This document shows, piece by piece, positions 1 through 9,288 of a stretch of 64,000 nt of DNA (positions are counted from its first letter, which is position 1; each line of letters starts with the position of its first letter). Both the position numbers and the translations under genes were made by a program. The stretch is from Methanosarcina sp. UBA293 (lineage in GTDB: Archaea > Halobacteriota > Methanosarcinia > Methanosarcinales > Methanosarcinaceae). The notes beneath the pieces were generated by a model. It searched no databases, was not told the origin of the DNA, and saw only the letters and a list, made by a program, of their open reading frames with translations. The stretch is from assembly GCA_002499445.1 (NCBI GenBank), contig DALS01000016.1, positions 635 through 64,634 of the forward strand. Reading direction: 5' to 3'.

Positions 1-1
1 A

Positions 2-661
2 GAAGAAGAAGAAGAAGAAGAGATAGATAGGCTAAGAATAGAACTTGAAGAGCGCGAAAAACATCTCCTTGAGAAGGATTCGAAACTGCAAGTCCTTCAG
101 GAAAAATTCATTGATAAAAGTGAAGAAGCTGGAAGCCTTGAATCCAGGCTCAAGGAAAAAGAAGAAAAAATAGAAGGTCTTACTGAGAAACTCAGAGAAA
201 ATGTAGAAGATATGAAAACCCTTACTGAAAAGCTCTTGGCAAAAGAAAGAGAGATAGAAAAACTTATGGGAAACATCTCTATAAAAGATAAAGACCTTAA
301 GACCCTGGCTGGAGAGGTTATTGCAAAAGCTGGAGAGATGAGAAAAATTGAAGAGAAGCTTGCCGGAAAAGAAAGGGAAATAAATACTATGCAGGCTATA
401 CTCGTTACAGCAGAAGAAAAAGTAAAAAAGCTTGAGGAGCAGCTCTCAGCCTATGAAGGAGAAGAAAAAATGGCAGTCCAGCTTAGAGAAAAAGAGGAGT
501 TTATAAAGCAATTAAAAGGAACACTAGCAAGCAAAGAAGAGGCATTTTCGAGGATTAGCGAGGAGAACCGAAAATACAAAATGCAGCAGAAACTCGCATC
601 AGAAGGGTTAAGGCAGATCGAAGAACAGAAAGCCTCAAGAAAATGGTGGAAACGCCTGTAA
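2..661 (+). CDS. Coiled-coil protein, 5' end outside the window
   Basis: The reading frame is open from the first bases of the window to the TAA at 659-661, so this is the C-terminal 219 residues of a longer protein. It is almost entirely charged heptad-like sequence rich in Glu, Lys, Leu and Arg, with a run of Glu codons at its 5' edge (the GAA/AGA microsatellite at 1-22), and it ends in a basic, Trp-containing tail (KWWKRL). There is no enzymatic motif. An internal ATG at 212 exists but the frame upstream has the same composition, so the gene clearly continues to the left. It could be a structural or SMC-like coiled-coil protein; the function is unknown. Confidence 0.75.
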   Translation, partial: EEEEEEEIDRLRIELEEREKHLLEKDSKLQVLQEKFIDKSEEAGSLESRLKEKEEKIEGLTEKLRENVEDMKTLTEKLLAKEREIEKLMGNISIKDKDLKTLAGEVIAKAGEMRKIEEKLAGKEREINTMQAILVTAEEKVKKLEEQLSAYEGEEKMAVQLREKEEFIKQLKGTLASKEEAFSRISEENRKYKMQQKLASEGLRQIEEQKASRKWWKRL

Positions 662-691
662 ACTACCAGAAATAAAATAAAAACTTTGTGT

Positions 692-1147
692 TTAAACTTT
701 GTTCATTGTTGGCTGCTCACGGCCTGATACCAGGAATGAGCTGTGAAGCAGGTGAAGAATAAGATCAGGACTAATTTTTCTCATATTTGTAATCTCCCCA
801 ATAATTTCGTCTTCCGTTTTCCCCAGAACTTTCAATTCTTTTATTTTTTCAAGAACGTAAGCCGGTATCACAAAATAATTATTAAGATCATGCCAGTGCC
901 CGCTGACATCTCCCTTTACCAGATGAATACCTGAAGAAACAAGGTACATCTTGATAAACTTAGAGAGTCCTTCATAAGAAGATGCAGGAAGCTGAAGTAA
1001 TTCTATTCCGGGACATGTCTTGACAAGACTAAAAAGATCCCTGTCAGAAGGTCTAAAGGCAAGATGTACTGCCTTCTCCTCTGCCCCCAGACAAAGGATC
1101 TCATCCCTGTTTGTCACTACTCTGATGCGTACACTGCCTAGCCCCAT
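692..1147 (-). CDS. DUF1699 family protein
   Basis: A 151-residue soluble protein. The N-terminal part (IRVVTNRDEI, VHLAFRPSDRDLFSLV, CPGIELLQLP) matches my memory of the archaeal DUF1699 family, known mainly from methanogens and without an assigned function. The C-terminal half, with alternating charged helices (VLEKIKELK, EDEIIGEITNMRKISPDLILHLL), resembles a small helix-turn-helix-like module, but no DNA-binding role is demonstrated. The gene is monocistronic and stands convergent to the coiled-coil gene at its left. The family assignment is from memory of the sequence pattern; the function is not inferred. Confidence 0.65.
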   Translation of the reverse strand: MGLGSVRIRVVTNRDEILCLGAEEKAVHLAFRPSDRDLFSLVKTCPGIELLQLPASSYEGLSKFIKMYLVSSGIHLVKGDVSGHWHDLNNYFVIPAYVLEKIKELKVLGKTEDEIIGEITNMRKISPDLILHLLHSSFLVSGREQPTMNKV

Positions 1148-1368
1148 TTATGCTCCCTATCCTATATCTTAGGCATGTACTATCTATTTAATTTTGTGTT
1201 TCAGTCTTTCTGATCAAATTTTAGTACGATGATAAATTAACATTCAAAAATTACTAGAAAATAAAAAACAAATGCAAGAATGCAAAAAATCTAGTATTGC
1301 ACTTTCTGCAACAAATGTAAACTTTCACACAGAGTAATTTATTACCAGTCAGTAGAAAGGTTTTAAAA

Positions 1369-3666
1369 CTACCTCTCAGGCTTTACTCTCAGTCCTGCCG
1401 CAAGAGCCTGCCCAAACGAGATACATCCATCTCCACAGGGGACCTTGAGGTGAGCCAGAAATTCAAACCCTGCTTCTTTAACCGTTTCTGCAATGCACGA
1501 GGTAATATGATCATTGTAGGCAACCCCGCCACTCAAACCTATCATTTCAAGCCCCCTTTTTGCTGCAAGCGACACAGAAAGCTCTGAGATTCCCTTTGCA
1601 AGGCATTCCTCAACCGCAAAAGCAAGATCCACCGAGGAATATTTTCCAGAAAGTTCATATACTCCCAGGAGAAGCTCGGTGGTATCAAGCATGGGAACTC
1701 CTGAATTCTTATCTGTCTTGAAGACCACAGGAAGATCGACAACATGGGTACTCTTCTTTGCGGCAGATTCAAGTTTCATTGCCGGTTCTCCATCATAGGT
1801 CCTTTTGTTACAGATTCCAAGCAATGTCGCAGCTGCATCCAGCACTCTTCCTGTACTACTGCTTCGGACAACATTTACTCCAGTTTCAAGCTGTTTCATT
1901 ACAGTTGAAAATTCCATATTTCCCTGTGGAAAAGCAAGGGGAAGTTTTTCCAATTCCGATTTTTCAAGTCTTTCGGAAAGAATACCCAGAACCATTCTTG
2001 AAGGTACCTTTGATGCAAGGTCTCCTCCTGGCATTGGCTGAGGAAGTAAATGCCCAAGGCGCTCAGATCCAAAGTAAGAAGATTCAAAAAGCTCCCCTCC
2101 CCAGACTGTGCCATCACTGCCATATCCAACCCCATCAAGGGCGATTCCGAGAATTCGAGAATCAAGGGGCAAGGAGTTGTCAGCCATAAGCGCCAGCATG
2201 TGGGCATGATGATGCTGAACCTGAAGTATATTCTCTCCCCCCATCTTTAGCGCAAAATGGGTTGTATTGAACGAAGGGTGCAGGTCGCAGCCCCAGTAAA
2301 GAGGTTTGATTCCTGTAAGCCTGATAAGGTGCCTGACAACTTCGGAGTGATACCTAAAGGTTTCCACGTGACTGGTATTTCCTATATATTGAGAAACATA
2401 GGCAAGCTTTCCTTTTGCCACAGTAACCGTAGAATTCATTTCAGCCCCTACTCCTATAGAAGCTTCGACTTCGAAAGGCAGTTCTACAGGTTCAGGCACA
2501 ATGCCTCTGGAACGCCGGATAAAGGCTGCCCTTCCGTTTACAATCCTGACAACTGTATCGTCATTCCGGTTTGCAATAACCCTGTTGTGCAGCAGGAAAA
2601 AATCGGCAATCCCTTTAAGCATCCCAAGAGCCTCTTTATTCTCGACAACCATAGGCCGTCCTGGAAGGTTTGCCGAGGTCATAACATATACAGCATCAGG
2701 TACACGGTCAAAAAGTAAATTCTGCGTGGCTGTATAGGGAAGCATAACCCCTATATTGTGCAGGCCAGACGGAACTGATTCTGCCAGGGTGAATTGCTTT
2801 GTCCTGGGTAGCACGACAATAGGGCGGCGGTAAGAAGTTAGATATCCCCTGCCTGGACCTTCAACCTCTGCAAAGGTCTCCACAACGCCGGCATTTTTTG
2901 CCATGACCGCAAAAGGCTGCTCAGGACGCCTTAACCGCTTTCTAAGCTCCTTTACGGGCTCTTCTTTTCGTGCATTACAGGCAATATGGAAACCCCCAAA
3001 TCCTTTTATGGCAAGAATTGAGCCCTGCTGAAGGAGATCCGATGCCCTGACAATTGCTTCGTATCCTTTTATAAGTACATTTCCTTCAGAATCCGAAAGC
3101 CAGATCTCTGGCCCGCACTTTGGGCAGCAAACTGGCTGTGCATGATACCTTCGATTTAGAGGGTCAGTATACTCTTTTTTGCAATCCGAGCAAAGAGGAA
3201 AATCTGCCATCGTAGTATTTTCCCGGTCATAAGGAAGGGTTCTGACTGTTGTGTACCGAGGTCCGCAGTTTGTGCAGACTGTAAAAGGATAATGATAATA
3301 CCTGGAAGAAGGATCAAAAATCTCAGACCTACACTGTTCACAAATAGCCGTATCAGGAGGAATTATGGAGTTTTCAAAAACTCCAGTCTCACTGGGTACA
3401 ATTACAAAATTTGACCAGGCTGAGAGAGGGACGTTTTTAGATTTGATTTCCACAATTTTAGCGAGAGGGGGCTTCTTTTTAGGTAGTTCTTTAATAAAAT
3501 AGTCAATATTCTTCTGCTTTCCTTCTATAAGAATCTCCACATAGTTCCCTAGATTTTTTACGTATCCTGAGAGCCCATGGGTTTTTGCGAGCAGGTATAT
3601 AAAAGGGCGAAATCCTACTCCCTGTACAGTGCCGGTAATATGGAGAAGCTTTGCCTCGTTTTGCAT
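1369..3666 (-). CDS. hypF: Carbamoyltransferase HypF (NiFe-hydrogenase maturation)
   Basis: 765 residues, normal HypF length. HypF converts carbamoyl phosphate and ATP to carbamoyl-adenylate and transfers the carbamoyl group to HypE, for synthesis of the CN ligands of the NiFe centre. Domains in order: an acylphosphatase-like domain (about 1-90, with GTVQGVGFRPFIY), a double zinc-finger region with CxxC pairs (about 109-185, CEQC, CTNC, CSDC, CPKC), a YrdC-like adenylation domain (about 200-385, KGFGGFHIACNA, TSANLPGRP) and a Kae1/TobZ-like domain with the metal-binding HHHAHM motif and DGVGYGSDGTVWGGE. It stands alone, but the frhADGB hydrogenase about 40 kb away is an obvious client. Confidence 0.97.
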   Translation of the reverse strand: MQNEAKLLHITGTVQGVGFRPFIYLLAKTHGLSGYVKNLGNYVEILIEGKQKNIDYFIKELPKKKPPLAKIVEIKSKNVPLSAWSNFVIVPSETGVFENSIIPPDTAICEQCRSEIFDPSSRYYHYPFTVCTNCGPRYTTVRTLPYDRENTTMADFPLCSDCKKEYTDPLNRRYHAQPVCCPKCGPEIWLSDSEGNVLIKGYEAIVRASDLLQQGSILAIKGFGGFHIACNARKEEPVKELRKRLRRPEQPFAVMAKNAGVVETFAEVEGPGRGYLTSYRRPIVVLPRTKQFTLAESVPSGLHNIGVMLPYTATQNLLFDRVPDAVYVMTSANLPGRPMVVENKEALGMLKGIADFFLLHNRVIANRNDDTVVRIVNGRAAFIRRSRGIVPEPVELPFEVEASIGVGAEMNSTVTVAKGKLAYVSQYIGNTSHVETFRYHSEVVRHLIRLTGIKPLYWGCDLHPSFNTTHFALKMGGENILQVQHHHAHMLALMADNSLPLDSRILGIALDGVGYGSDGTVWGGELFESSYFGSERLGHLLPQPMPGGDLASKVPSRMVLGILSERLEKSELEKLPLAFPQGNMEFSTVMKQLETGVNVVRSSSTGRVLDAAATLLGICNKRTYDGEPAMKLESAAKKSTHVVDLPVVFKTDKNSGVPMLDTTELLLGVYELSGKYSSVDLAFAVEECLAKGISELSVSLAAKRGLEMIGLSGGVAYNDHITSCIAETVKEAGFEFLAHLKVPCGDGCISFGQALAAGLRVKPER

Positions 3667-3935
3667 GTAAATATAGTGATTGATATTCGCCGTTAAAATA
3701 GTTTTCTAAGTGAAGTGACTACTTTCCTTATTGAAACGAAGAGAGCGTCTACCGGAATTTCAAAAAAGTTGTAATCCCAATCTCTAAAGTTTGAACTACA
3801 GATTATAAACATAGAAGATATGTAAATTATTTGTTAAAAACAGTGTTTTGTTAAAATTATAGTTTATTAAAAAGCAAAAGTTTGTACTAAGTAGAATATG
3901 CTAAGCTAGGATAATCCCATGAAAACAGAAATTTT

Positions 3936-3972
3936 ACCTGGATCAGGATGATCCTCATCCTGAAGCTCAGGT
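3936..3972 (-). terminator. Hairpin after the ATP synthase operon
   Basis: A perfect 9-bp stem (TCAGGATGA / TCATCCTGA, 3943-3951 and 3955-3963, 3-nt loop) sits inside a second 5-bp stem (ACCTG 3936-3940 / CAGGT 3968-3972). It begins 8 nt after the ahaG stop codon. On the minus strand it is followed by TAAAATTTCTGTTTTC, which is moderately T-rich. The position suggests the end of the aha transcript, or a 3' stabilising hairpin. Confidence 0.5.
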
Positions 3973-3980
3973 CACATAAA

Positions 3981-4139
3981 TTAGGGACTAATTGTTTTTA
4001 TAATGATGATGAACCCCATGATCATCATAAAAAGGGAGATTTTCCAGGCTACCTGTAACAGGCGTGCCTGGTTTTTGGGTTCACCTAACTTAAGTATTGC
4101 TCTTTCAACCAAATTCGGTTTATCGTCACAAGCTACCAT
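3981..4139 (-). CDS. ahaG: A1AO ATP synthase small subunit AhaG
   Basis: A 52-residue gene starting with ATG at 4139, 17 nt after the ahaD stop. The sequence begins MVACDDKPNLVERAILKLGE and ends with a hydrophobic segment (about residues 32-48, WKISLFMMIMGFIIIIK), predicting a soluble N-terminus and one C-terminal membrane helix. The M. mazei ATPase operon is described as ahaHIKECFABDG, so position and size match AhaG, a small membrane-associated protein of unclear role. No clear Shine-Dalgarno is seen just before the ATG, so translation may be coupled to ahaD. Several apparent inverted repeats in this stretch lie inside the coding sequence. Confidence 0.7.
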   Translation of the reverse strand: MVACDDKPNLVERAILKLGEPKNQARLLQVAWKISLFMMIMGFIIIIKTISP

Positions 4140-4156
4140 GTTCAAATCAAACTTGA

Positions 4157-4792
4157 TTAATCCCCGGCTCTTGCTTTAATTCTCTTTAGCCTGAAGGTGT
4201 TCTCCCTTTCCATCTCCTCAAGAATGAAACGGATATACTTCATAGTTTCAACGAGTTCTGGAATAACTTTGAATTCAAGAGCGTTTACACGCCTCTTGGT
4301 CTTCTCAATTTCATCAAGAAGTCTTTTCATTGTTGTTTCCAGCTCTGCTGCCGTGATAATCTTTTCCACAAGGTCCTCATAGGCATCTGCAGACTCATCA
4401 ATATATGAATTTGTCCCAACAATACCATAACCTCTCTCCACAAGAGATTTGCGGACACCTGTTGAACTGATTTTTGGCACCACAACACCCATGATGTTGT
4501 GCCCTGAAAGCTGGATTTCGGGAGATTCCTTTGCTGTAAAAGCAGTCGATTTGACTGCGACCATTCCATTTACAGCAGAGGCGAGATTGATTTTTCCTGT
4601 AGCGTTTACATAGGCAGCGTCCAGTTCGGTTCTGACGTTCCTTGCCTCGTTAAGGATCTTAAAGAACTCAAGAATAAGACCATCTCTCTTCATCTTAAGG
4701 AGCTTGTGCCCACTTTCAGAGAGTTTGATTTTTTTCTTGAGCTCGATTAGCTCCGACCGAGTTGGTTTTACGTCTTGAGCCATGGTAATCAC
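4157..4792 (-). CDS. ahaD: A1AO ATP synthase subunit D
   Basis: 211 residues, usual for V/A-type subunit D. It is the central-stalk subunit that, with F, couples rotation of the c ring to the catalytic A3B3 head. The N-terminus (DVKPTRSELIELKKKIKLSESGHKLLKMKRDGL) and the C-terminal helix (TKRRVNALEFKVIPELVETMKYIRFILEEMERE) carry the conserved subunit D signatures and form the long antiparallel coiled coil. The start overlaps the ahaB stop by 4 nt, implying translational coupling. It is the penultimate gene of the operon. Confidence 0.96.
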   Translation of the reverse strand: MITMAQDVKPTRSELIELKKKIKLSESGHKLLKMKRDGLILEFFKILNEARNVRTELDAAYVNATGKINLASAVNGMVAVKSTAFTAKESPEIQLSGHNIMGVVVPKISSTGVRKSLVERGYGIVGTNSYIDESADAYEDLVEKIITAAELETTMKRLLDEIEKTKRRVNALEFKVIPELVETMKYIRFILEEMERENTFRLKRIKARAGD

Positions 4793-6171
4793 TTAACCTT
4801 TCTGTATGCAGGGTGGTATTTCTGGATGTACTTGTTGTCAATCCTACCCAACTGGTTCTCAGGCAGGTGCGAAAGAATCTTCCATCCAATGTCCAGGGTA
4901 TCTGCAATCGTCCTGTTTTCGTTTCTGCCCTGTGTGACGAACTGCTGTTCGAAGAGGTCGGCAAATTCAAGGAACTTGACGTCTCTCTCAGACAGAGCTT
5001 CTTTACCGACAATAGCCACGAGACCTCTCAGGTCACGTCCTTCTGCATAACCTGCGTACATCTGGTCAGAGACAGCCTTGTGGTCTTCCCTGGTCTTACC
5101 TGCTCCAATACCGGAGTTCATCAGCCTTGACAGGGATGGCAGCACATTGATTGGCGGATAGATACCTTTCCTGTGCAGTTCTCTGGCAACCACGATCTGG
5201 CCTTCGGTAATATACCCGGAAAGGTCAGGAATTGGGTGGGTAATGTCGTCACCAGGCATTGAAAGAATTGGAATCTGGGTAACGGACCCCTTGGCTCCCT
5301 TGACAATACCAGCACGCTCGTAGAGGGTTGCAAGGTCAGTATACATGTAACCCGGATATCCACGACGTCCAGGCACTTCGTTACGGGCAGCACCCATCTG
5401 ACGGAGAGCTTCTGCATAGTTGGTAATGTCAGTCAGGATAACGAGAACGTGCATGCCGTGTTCGTATGCCAGGTACTCAGCTGCTGTCAGTGCCATACGC
5501 GGAGTAATGAGACGCTCGACAGCAGGGTCATCTGCAAGGTTGAGGAACACAACTGCCCTTTCCAGAGCGCCGGTTTTTTCAAAGTCGCTCATGAAATACT
5601 GGGCTTCTTCGTTGGTAATACCCATTGCAGCGAAAACTACTGCGAACTCTGCTTCGGTTCCGGGCACAGCAGCCTGCCTTGCAATCTGCAGAGCGATTTC
5701 GTTGTGCGGAAGACCTGATGCCGAGAAGATAGGCAGTTTCTGTCCACGGACCAGGGTGTTTGTCCCATCGATTGTGGAAATACCAGTCTGGATAAAATCC
5801 TTTGGAGGCAGCCTGGCGTATGGGTTCATTGCAGCTCCGTTGATATCCAGAAGCTGGTCAGGCACAATCCTGGGCCCGCCGTCCAGAGGATCACCGGCAC
5901 CTGAAAGAATTCTGCCAAGGAGGTCAATAGATGCGGGAAGTTTCAGGGTTTCCCCTGTGAAAACTATACCACAATCCTTGTCCAGACCACCAGTACCTTC
6001 AAAAATCTGAACAACAACGATATCTGTTGATGAGTCTAGAACCTCGCCTCTGCGGGAGGTCCCGTCAGGCAGATTGATAGTGACAATTTCTTTATAACCT
6101 ACCGGTTCTGTTTTTTCAACAAAGACAAGAGGTCCTGCAATCTGAGTGATTGTCTTATATTCTTTTACCAT
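4789..6171 (-). CDS. ahaB: A1AO ATP synthase regulatory subunit B
   Basis: 460 residues. This is the non-catalytic nucleotide-binding subunit alternating with A in the A3B3 hexamer. It has the beta-barrel N-terminus, the degenerate P-loop region SASGLPHNEIA in place of a GxxxxGKT motif, and conserved stretches such as GRRGYPGYMYTDLATLYERAG and LPSLSRLMNSGIGAGKTREDHK. The gene starts 2 nt after the ahaA stop and overlaps ahaD. Length and motifs are entirely typical of archaeal subunit B. Confidence 0.98.
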   Translation of the reverse strand: MVKEYKTITQIAGPLVFVEKTEPVGYKEIVTINLPDGTSRRGEVLDSSTDIVVVQIFEGTGGLDKDCGIVFTGETLKLPASIDLLGRILSGAGDPLDGGPRIVPDQLLDINGAAMNPYARLPPKDFIQTGISTIDGTNTLVRGQKLPIFSASGLPHNEIALQIARQAAVPGTEAEFAVVFAAMGITNEEAQYFMSDFEKTGALERAVVFLNLADDPAVERLITPRMALTAAEYLAYEHGMHVLVILTDITNYAEALRQMGAARNEVPGRRGYPGYMYTDLATLYERAGIVKGAKGSVTQIPILSMPGDDITHPIPDLSGYITEGQIVVARELHRKGIYPPINVLPSLSRLMNSGIGAGKTREDHKAVSDQMYAGYAEGRDLRGLVAIVGKEALSERDVKFLEFADLFEQQFVTQGRNENRTIADTLDIGWKILSHLPENQLGRIDNKYIQKYHPAYRKVK

Positions 6172-6173
6172 GT

Positions 6174-7910
6174 TTACCTACCTCTCAGGGATGCAAACTC
6201 TTTATCCATCTTTGCCAGGACGGTATCCATAGAAGCATCGAAGTTCTCTTCAAACTTGACTTTGGGAAGCTCGTCCTTGGATTCCATCTTGATAATTTCC
6301 GATATAGGAACCCCAGACTTCAAAGCATCCTGCGCAGCGTCTCCATACTTCATGATTGCCTTTAGGATCTTGTACTGTTCAGCAAACGGGCTGTAGGTAT
6401 CTATTGGATGGAATGCATTCTGCTGCAGGAAAATTTCCCTGATCATACGGCAAATTTCAAGCAGAAGCTGCTGATCGTCTGGTAGAGCATCAGAACCTAC
6501 AAGCTGCACGATTTCTTGCAACTCTGATTCTACCTGGAGCATTCCCATTGCTCTTTCCCTCAGAGGCACAAAGTCAGGAGCCACGTTATCTGTAAACCAG
6601 TCGTTAAGGCTCTCCTTATACAGACTATAACTATTCAGCCAGTTGATAGCAGGGAAGTGACGCCTCTGAGACAGCTTGGAGTCAAGAGCCCAGAAAACTT
6701 TTACGATACGCAGGGTGTTCTGCGTAACAGGCTCTGAGAAGTCACCGCCTGGTGGAGACACTGCTCCAATGACAGTAATGGAACCTTTATCCCCGCTGAG
6801 AGATTCGGCAACCCCGGCGCGTTCGTAGAACTCGGCAAGCCTTGCAGACAGATATGCTGGATAACCTTCTTCACCAGGCATTTCTTCCAGACGGGAAGAA
6901 ATTTCTCTCATAGCTTCTGCCCACCTGGAGGTGGAGTCTGCCATAAGGGACACGTCTAATCCCATATCACGGAAATATTCTGCAATTGTGATTCCAGTAT
7001 AAACAGATGCTTCTCTTGCAGCCACAGGCATGTTTGAAGTATTAGCGATAAGGACGGTACGCTCCATGAGTGGGCGACCAGTCTGTGGGTCTTCGAGTTC
7101 AGGGAATTCGCTTAGAACGTCTGCCATTTCGTTTCCGCGCTCACCACAACCAATGTAGACCACAACTTCAGTGTCACTCCACTTTGCAAGCTGCTGCTGA
7201 GTAACCGTCTTTCCAGATCCGAAAGGCCCAGGAATTGCAGCAGTTCCACCTTTTGCCACAGGGAAAAGTCCGTCAAGGATTCTCTGTCCTGTAACCAGAG
7301 GTTTATCAGGAGTAAGTTTTCTCCTCACAGGCCTTGGTCTCCTGACAGGCCACTTTTGCATCATTTGCAATTCTGTCCCGTCGGTCAGAGTACACACAGT
7401 ATCTACAACAGTGAAGTTCCCGCTCTTAATTTCAGAGACTGTACCGGAAATGTCAGGGTGCACCATAATTTTGTGTTCAATGTTCACAGTTTCCTGAACA
7501 ACTCCAATTACTTCTCCGCCTTTTACGACATCGCCCTTCTTAACAACAGGTTTGAATTCCCAGAGTTTATTGTGGTCAAGTCCGTCTGCGCTGACACCTC
7601 TCTGGATGAAGCTGCCCATCTTTTCAAGCAGGACGTGCAGAGGTCTTTGAACCCCATCATAAATACCGGAAAGAAGACCTGGACCAAGTTCCACGGACAG
7701 AGACATCCCTGAAGATTCACAGGGTTCTCCTGGCCTGATGCCTGCGGTCTCTTCGTATACCTGGATGATGGTCTTGGGCCCCAATATCTGGATGACTTCA
7801 CCCATTAAACCTTCATTACCGACTTTGACCAGGTCATACATTTTTGCCTGCAAGCCAATAGCGGTGACGACAGGCCCGGCCACACGATAAATTTCACCTT
7901 TTACTTCCAC
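6174..7910 (-). CDS. ahaA: A1AO ATP synthase catalytic subunit A
   Basis: 578 residues. The catalytic subunit synthesises or hydrolyses ATP on the cytoplasmic side of the membrane. Visible features: an N-terminal beta barrel (residues 1-75), the non-homologous bulge domain specific to V/A-type A subunits (about 110-190), the P-loop GPFGSGKT (about 229-236), and the conserved GCGERGNEM, MADSTSRWAEAMREIS and PEEGYPAYL-like segments. No intein is present. It overlaps the 3' end of ahaF by 10 nt. Confidence 0.98.
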   Translation of the reverse strand: MEVKGEIYRVAGPVVTAIGLQAKMYDLVKVGNEGLMGEVIQILGPKTIIQVYEETAGIRPGEPCESSGMSLSVELGPGLLSGIYDGVQRPLHVLLEKMGSFIQRGVSADGLDHNKLWEFKPVVKKGDVVKGGEVIGVVQETVNIEHKIMVHPDISGTVSEIKSGNFTVVDTVCTLTDGTELQMMQKWPVRRPRPVRRKLTPDKPLVTGQRILDGLFPVAKGGTAAIPGPFGSGKTVTQQQLAKWSDTEVVVYIGCGERGNEMADVLSEFPELEDPQTGRPLMERTVLIANTSNMPVAAREASVYTGITIAEYFRDMGLDVSLMADSTSRWAEAMREISSRLEEMPGEEGYPAYLSARLAEFYERAGVAESLSGDKGSITVIGAVSPPGGDFSEPVTQNTLRIVKVFWALDSKLSQRRHFPAINWLNSYSLYKESLNDWFTDNVAPDFVPLRERAMGMLQVESELQEIVQLVGSDALPDDQQLLLEICRMIREIFLQQNAFHPIDTYSPFAEQYKILKAIMKYGDAAQDALKSGVPISEIIKMESKDELPKVKFEENFDASMDTVLAKMDKEFASLRGR

Positions 7911-8203
7911 AGATCAACACCTACCGCTTGTTTTATTTTATCTCTTAAATTCGAGCCTGCTCCACTGCCTCCGAGGGCTACCACTGTGGGCTGGACAGAC
8001 TCATTTAAGTCTTTCCTTAAAATTTCCGGCAGATTACCAATGTCATCATTATGCATTACAAGAATTCCGACACTTTTATCCTCAAGCACAGATTTTACAG
8101 TAGATTCAGTGGTCGCGACATCAGAGGTTTCATAAACCTTTCTGACACCAGCCAGTCTGAATCCTGTAACAAACTCGCTCTTTCCGATCACTGCTAATTC
8201 CAT
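7901..8203 (-). CDS. ahaF: A1AO ATP synthase subunit F
   Basis: 100 residues, the small central-stalk subunit F that binds subunit D. It shows the usual pattern MELAVIGKSEFVTGFRLAGV, a loop, then VGILVMHNDDIGNLPEILR and a C-terminal VALGG segment. The start codon overlaps the ahaC stop codon (TAATG-type junction), and the 3' end overlaps ahaA, so translation is probably coupled along this part of the operon. Confidence 0.95.
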   Translation of the reverse strand: MELAVIGKSEFVTGFRLAGVRKVYETSDVATTESTVKSVLEDKSVGILVMHNDDIGNLPEILRKDLNESVQPTVVALGGSGAGSNLRDKIKQAVGVDLWK

Positions 8204-9282
8204 TAGATAACCACCAACTGGTCTTTGATTAACTCATCACTGAGGCCAGTCTCTTTACCTCTGAAGATGATCCGGAGATTAGTGACCTCATTATTTTTAT
8301 GAATGATATAGTCCAGAATAGGTACAACTGAGATCGGAGATACATGCGAAAGAATTGTTGAAGATTCAAGATAATATCTTATGAGCCTGCTTTCAAGAGT
8401 AATCAGAGAAGTGATATCTTGGCCCGTAACGCCTGAAATTGCATCCCAGTACTGAGTTCTTTGAAGCTCATTGACAAATTCCTCATATGGGAGAGGCGCT
8501 AGTTTTTCGGGCTCTAACTCGAGACCGCCTTCAATCATGAGAGGCATGATTTCATCAAGCTGCTGAACTCCTGCTTTTTTCAGCCTGAAAAGGTTAATTA
8601 AATTTTTAACGTCTACTTCCAATCTGACAACTTGAGCAAAGAGCTTGCGGTCTTTGGATCTTGGTTTCCCAATTGCTTCAAACAAGCCTGTATAATACAT
8701 CTTGTCAAGTTCGTTTTCTATATATGCCAGGTTAGTCCCATCAAACTTCTGCAGCAGAGGGTAATATTCCGAATATTTCAGGGCCTCAATGATCTCTTGG
8801 TATGTGGCCTTGGCTGCAAGTTCTGACATGGAAGTGTAAGTAAACTCCCCGGCAGCAATCAGAGACTCCAGGATATCTTCAACAGATGCGTTGTAGATTT
8901 TACCTCGGAGAAATGTTTTTATGTTCCAGACATCATATCTTTTCAGGTATGCAACAACTAGGTAATTCAATTCTCCTAAGGTGATTCTTACCAACTTATC
9001 ATAGGTGAGCGCAAGATTTCTATTCAATGCATGTTCTGCCAGATCGCCACCACTGTATTTCATTGCCAGTTCGTCAACGTCGTTTTTGTATTCAGACTCT
9101 TGGATAAAGCGGGTAATTTCATCAATCCCCATATTGAGAAGCCGGGGATACGATTCTTTAGGAAGCAGCTTGCTCTTCATAGCACGGACACGGGTTACAG
9201 CATAAGGATAATTAGAAGTGCCTTTTTTCTTATCGGATTTTCGTGAGGGTTTTTGTCCCCAGAGTCTCTCCAAAAGCCGCAT
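8203..9282 (-). CDS. ahaC: A1AO ATP synthase subunit C
   Basis: 359 residues, V/A-type subunit C (eukaryotic subunit d family). It is a funnel-shaped socket protein linking the central stalk to the membrane c ring. The N-terminus SNYPYAVTRVRAMKSKLLP and the repeats FLRGKIYNAS and NLINLFRLKKAG are diagnostic; YAVTRVRAM and NLRIIFRGKETGLS define the internal repeat units. It starts 6 nt after ahaE and overlaps ahaF by one base. Confidence 0.95.
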   Translation of the reverse strand: MRLLERLWGQKPSRKSDKKKGTSNYPYAVTRVRAMKSKLLPKESYPRLLNMGIDEITRFIQESEYKNDVDELAMKYSGGDLAEHALNRNLALTYDKLVRITLGELNYLVVAYLKRYDVWNIKTFLRGKIYNASVEDILESLIAAGEFTYTSMSELAAKATYQEIIEALKYSEYYPLLQKFDGTNLAYIENELDKMYYTGLFEAIGKPRSKDRKLFAQVVRLEVDVKNLINLFRLKKAGVQQLDEIMPLMIEGGLELEPEKLAPLPYEEFVNELQRTQYWDAISGVTGQDITSLITLESRLIRYYLESSTILSHVSPISVVPILDYIIHKNNEVTNLRIIFRGKETGLSDELIKDQLVVI

Positions 9283-9288
9283 CGAATA

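Noticed and set aside
4001..4076. Terminator-like inverted repeats (ATGATGAT..ATCATCAT and CCAGGC..GCCTGG followed by T5)
   Set aside because: They lie inside the ahaG coding sequence; the T-run is on the strand opposite to transcription.
5420..6010. 196-codon plus-strand frame inside ahaB
   Set aside because: Antisense shadow of the ATP synthase B subunit.
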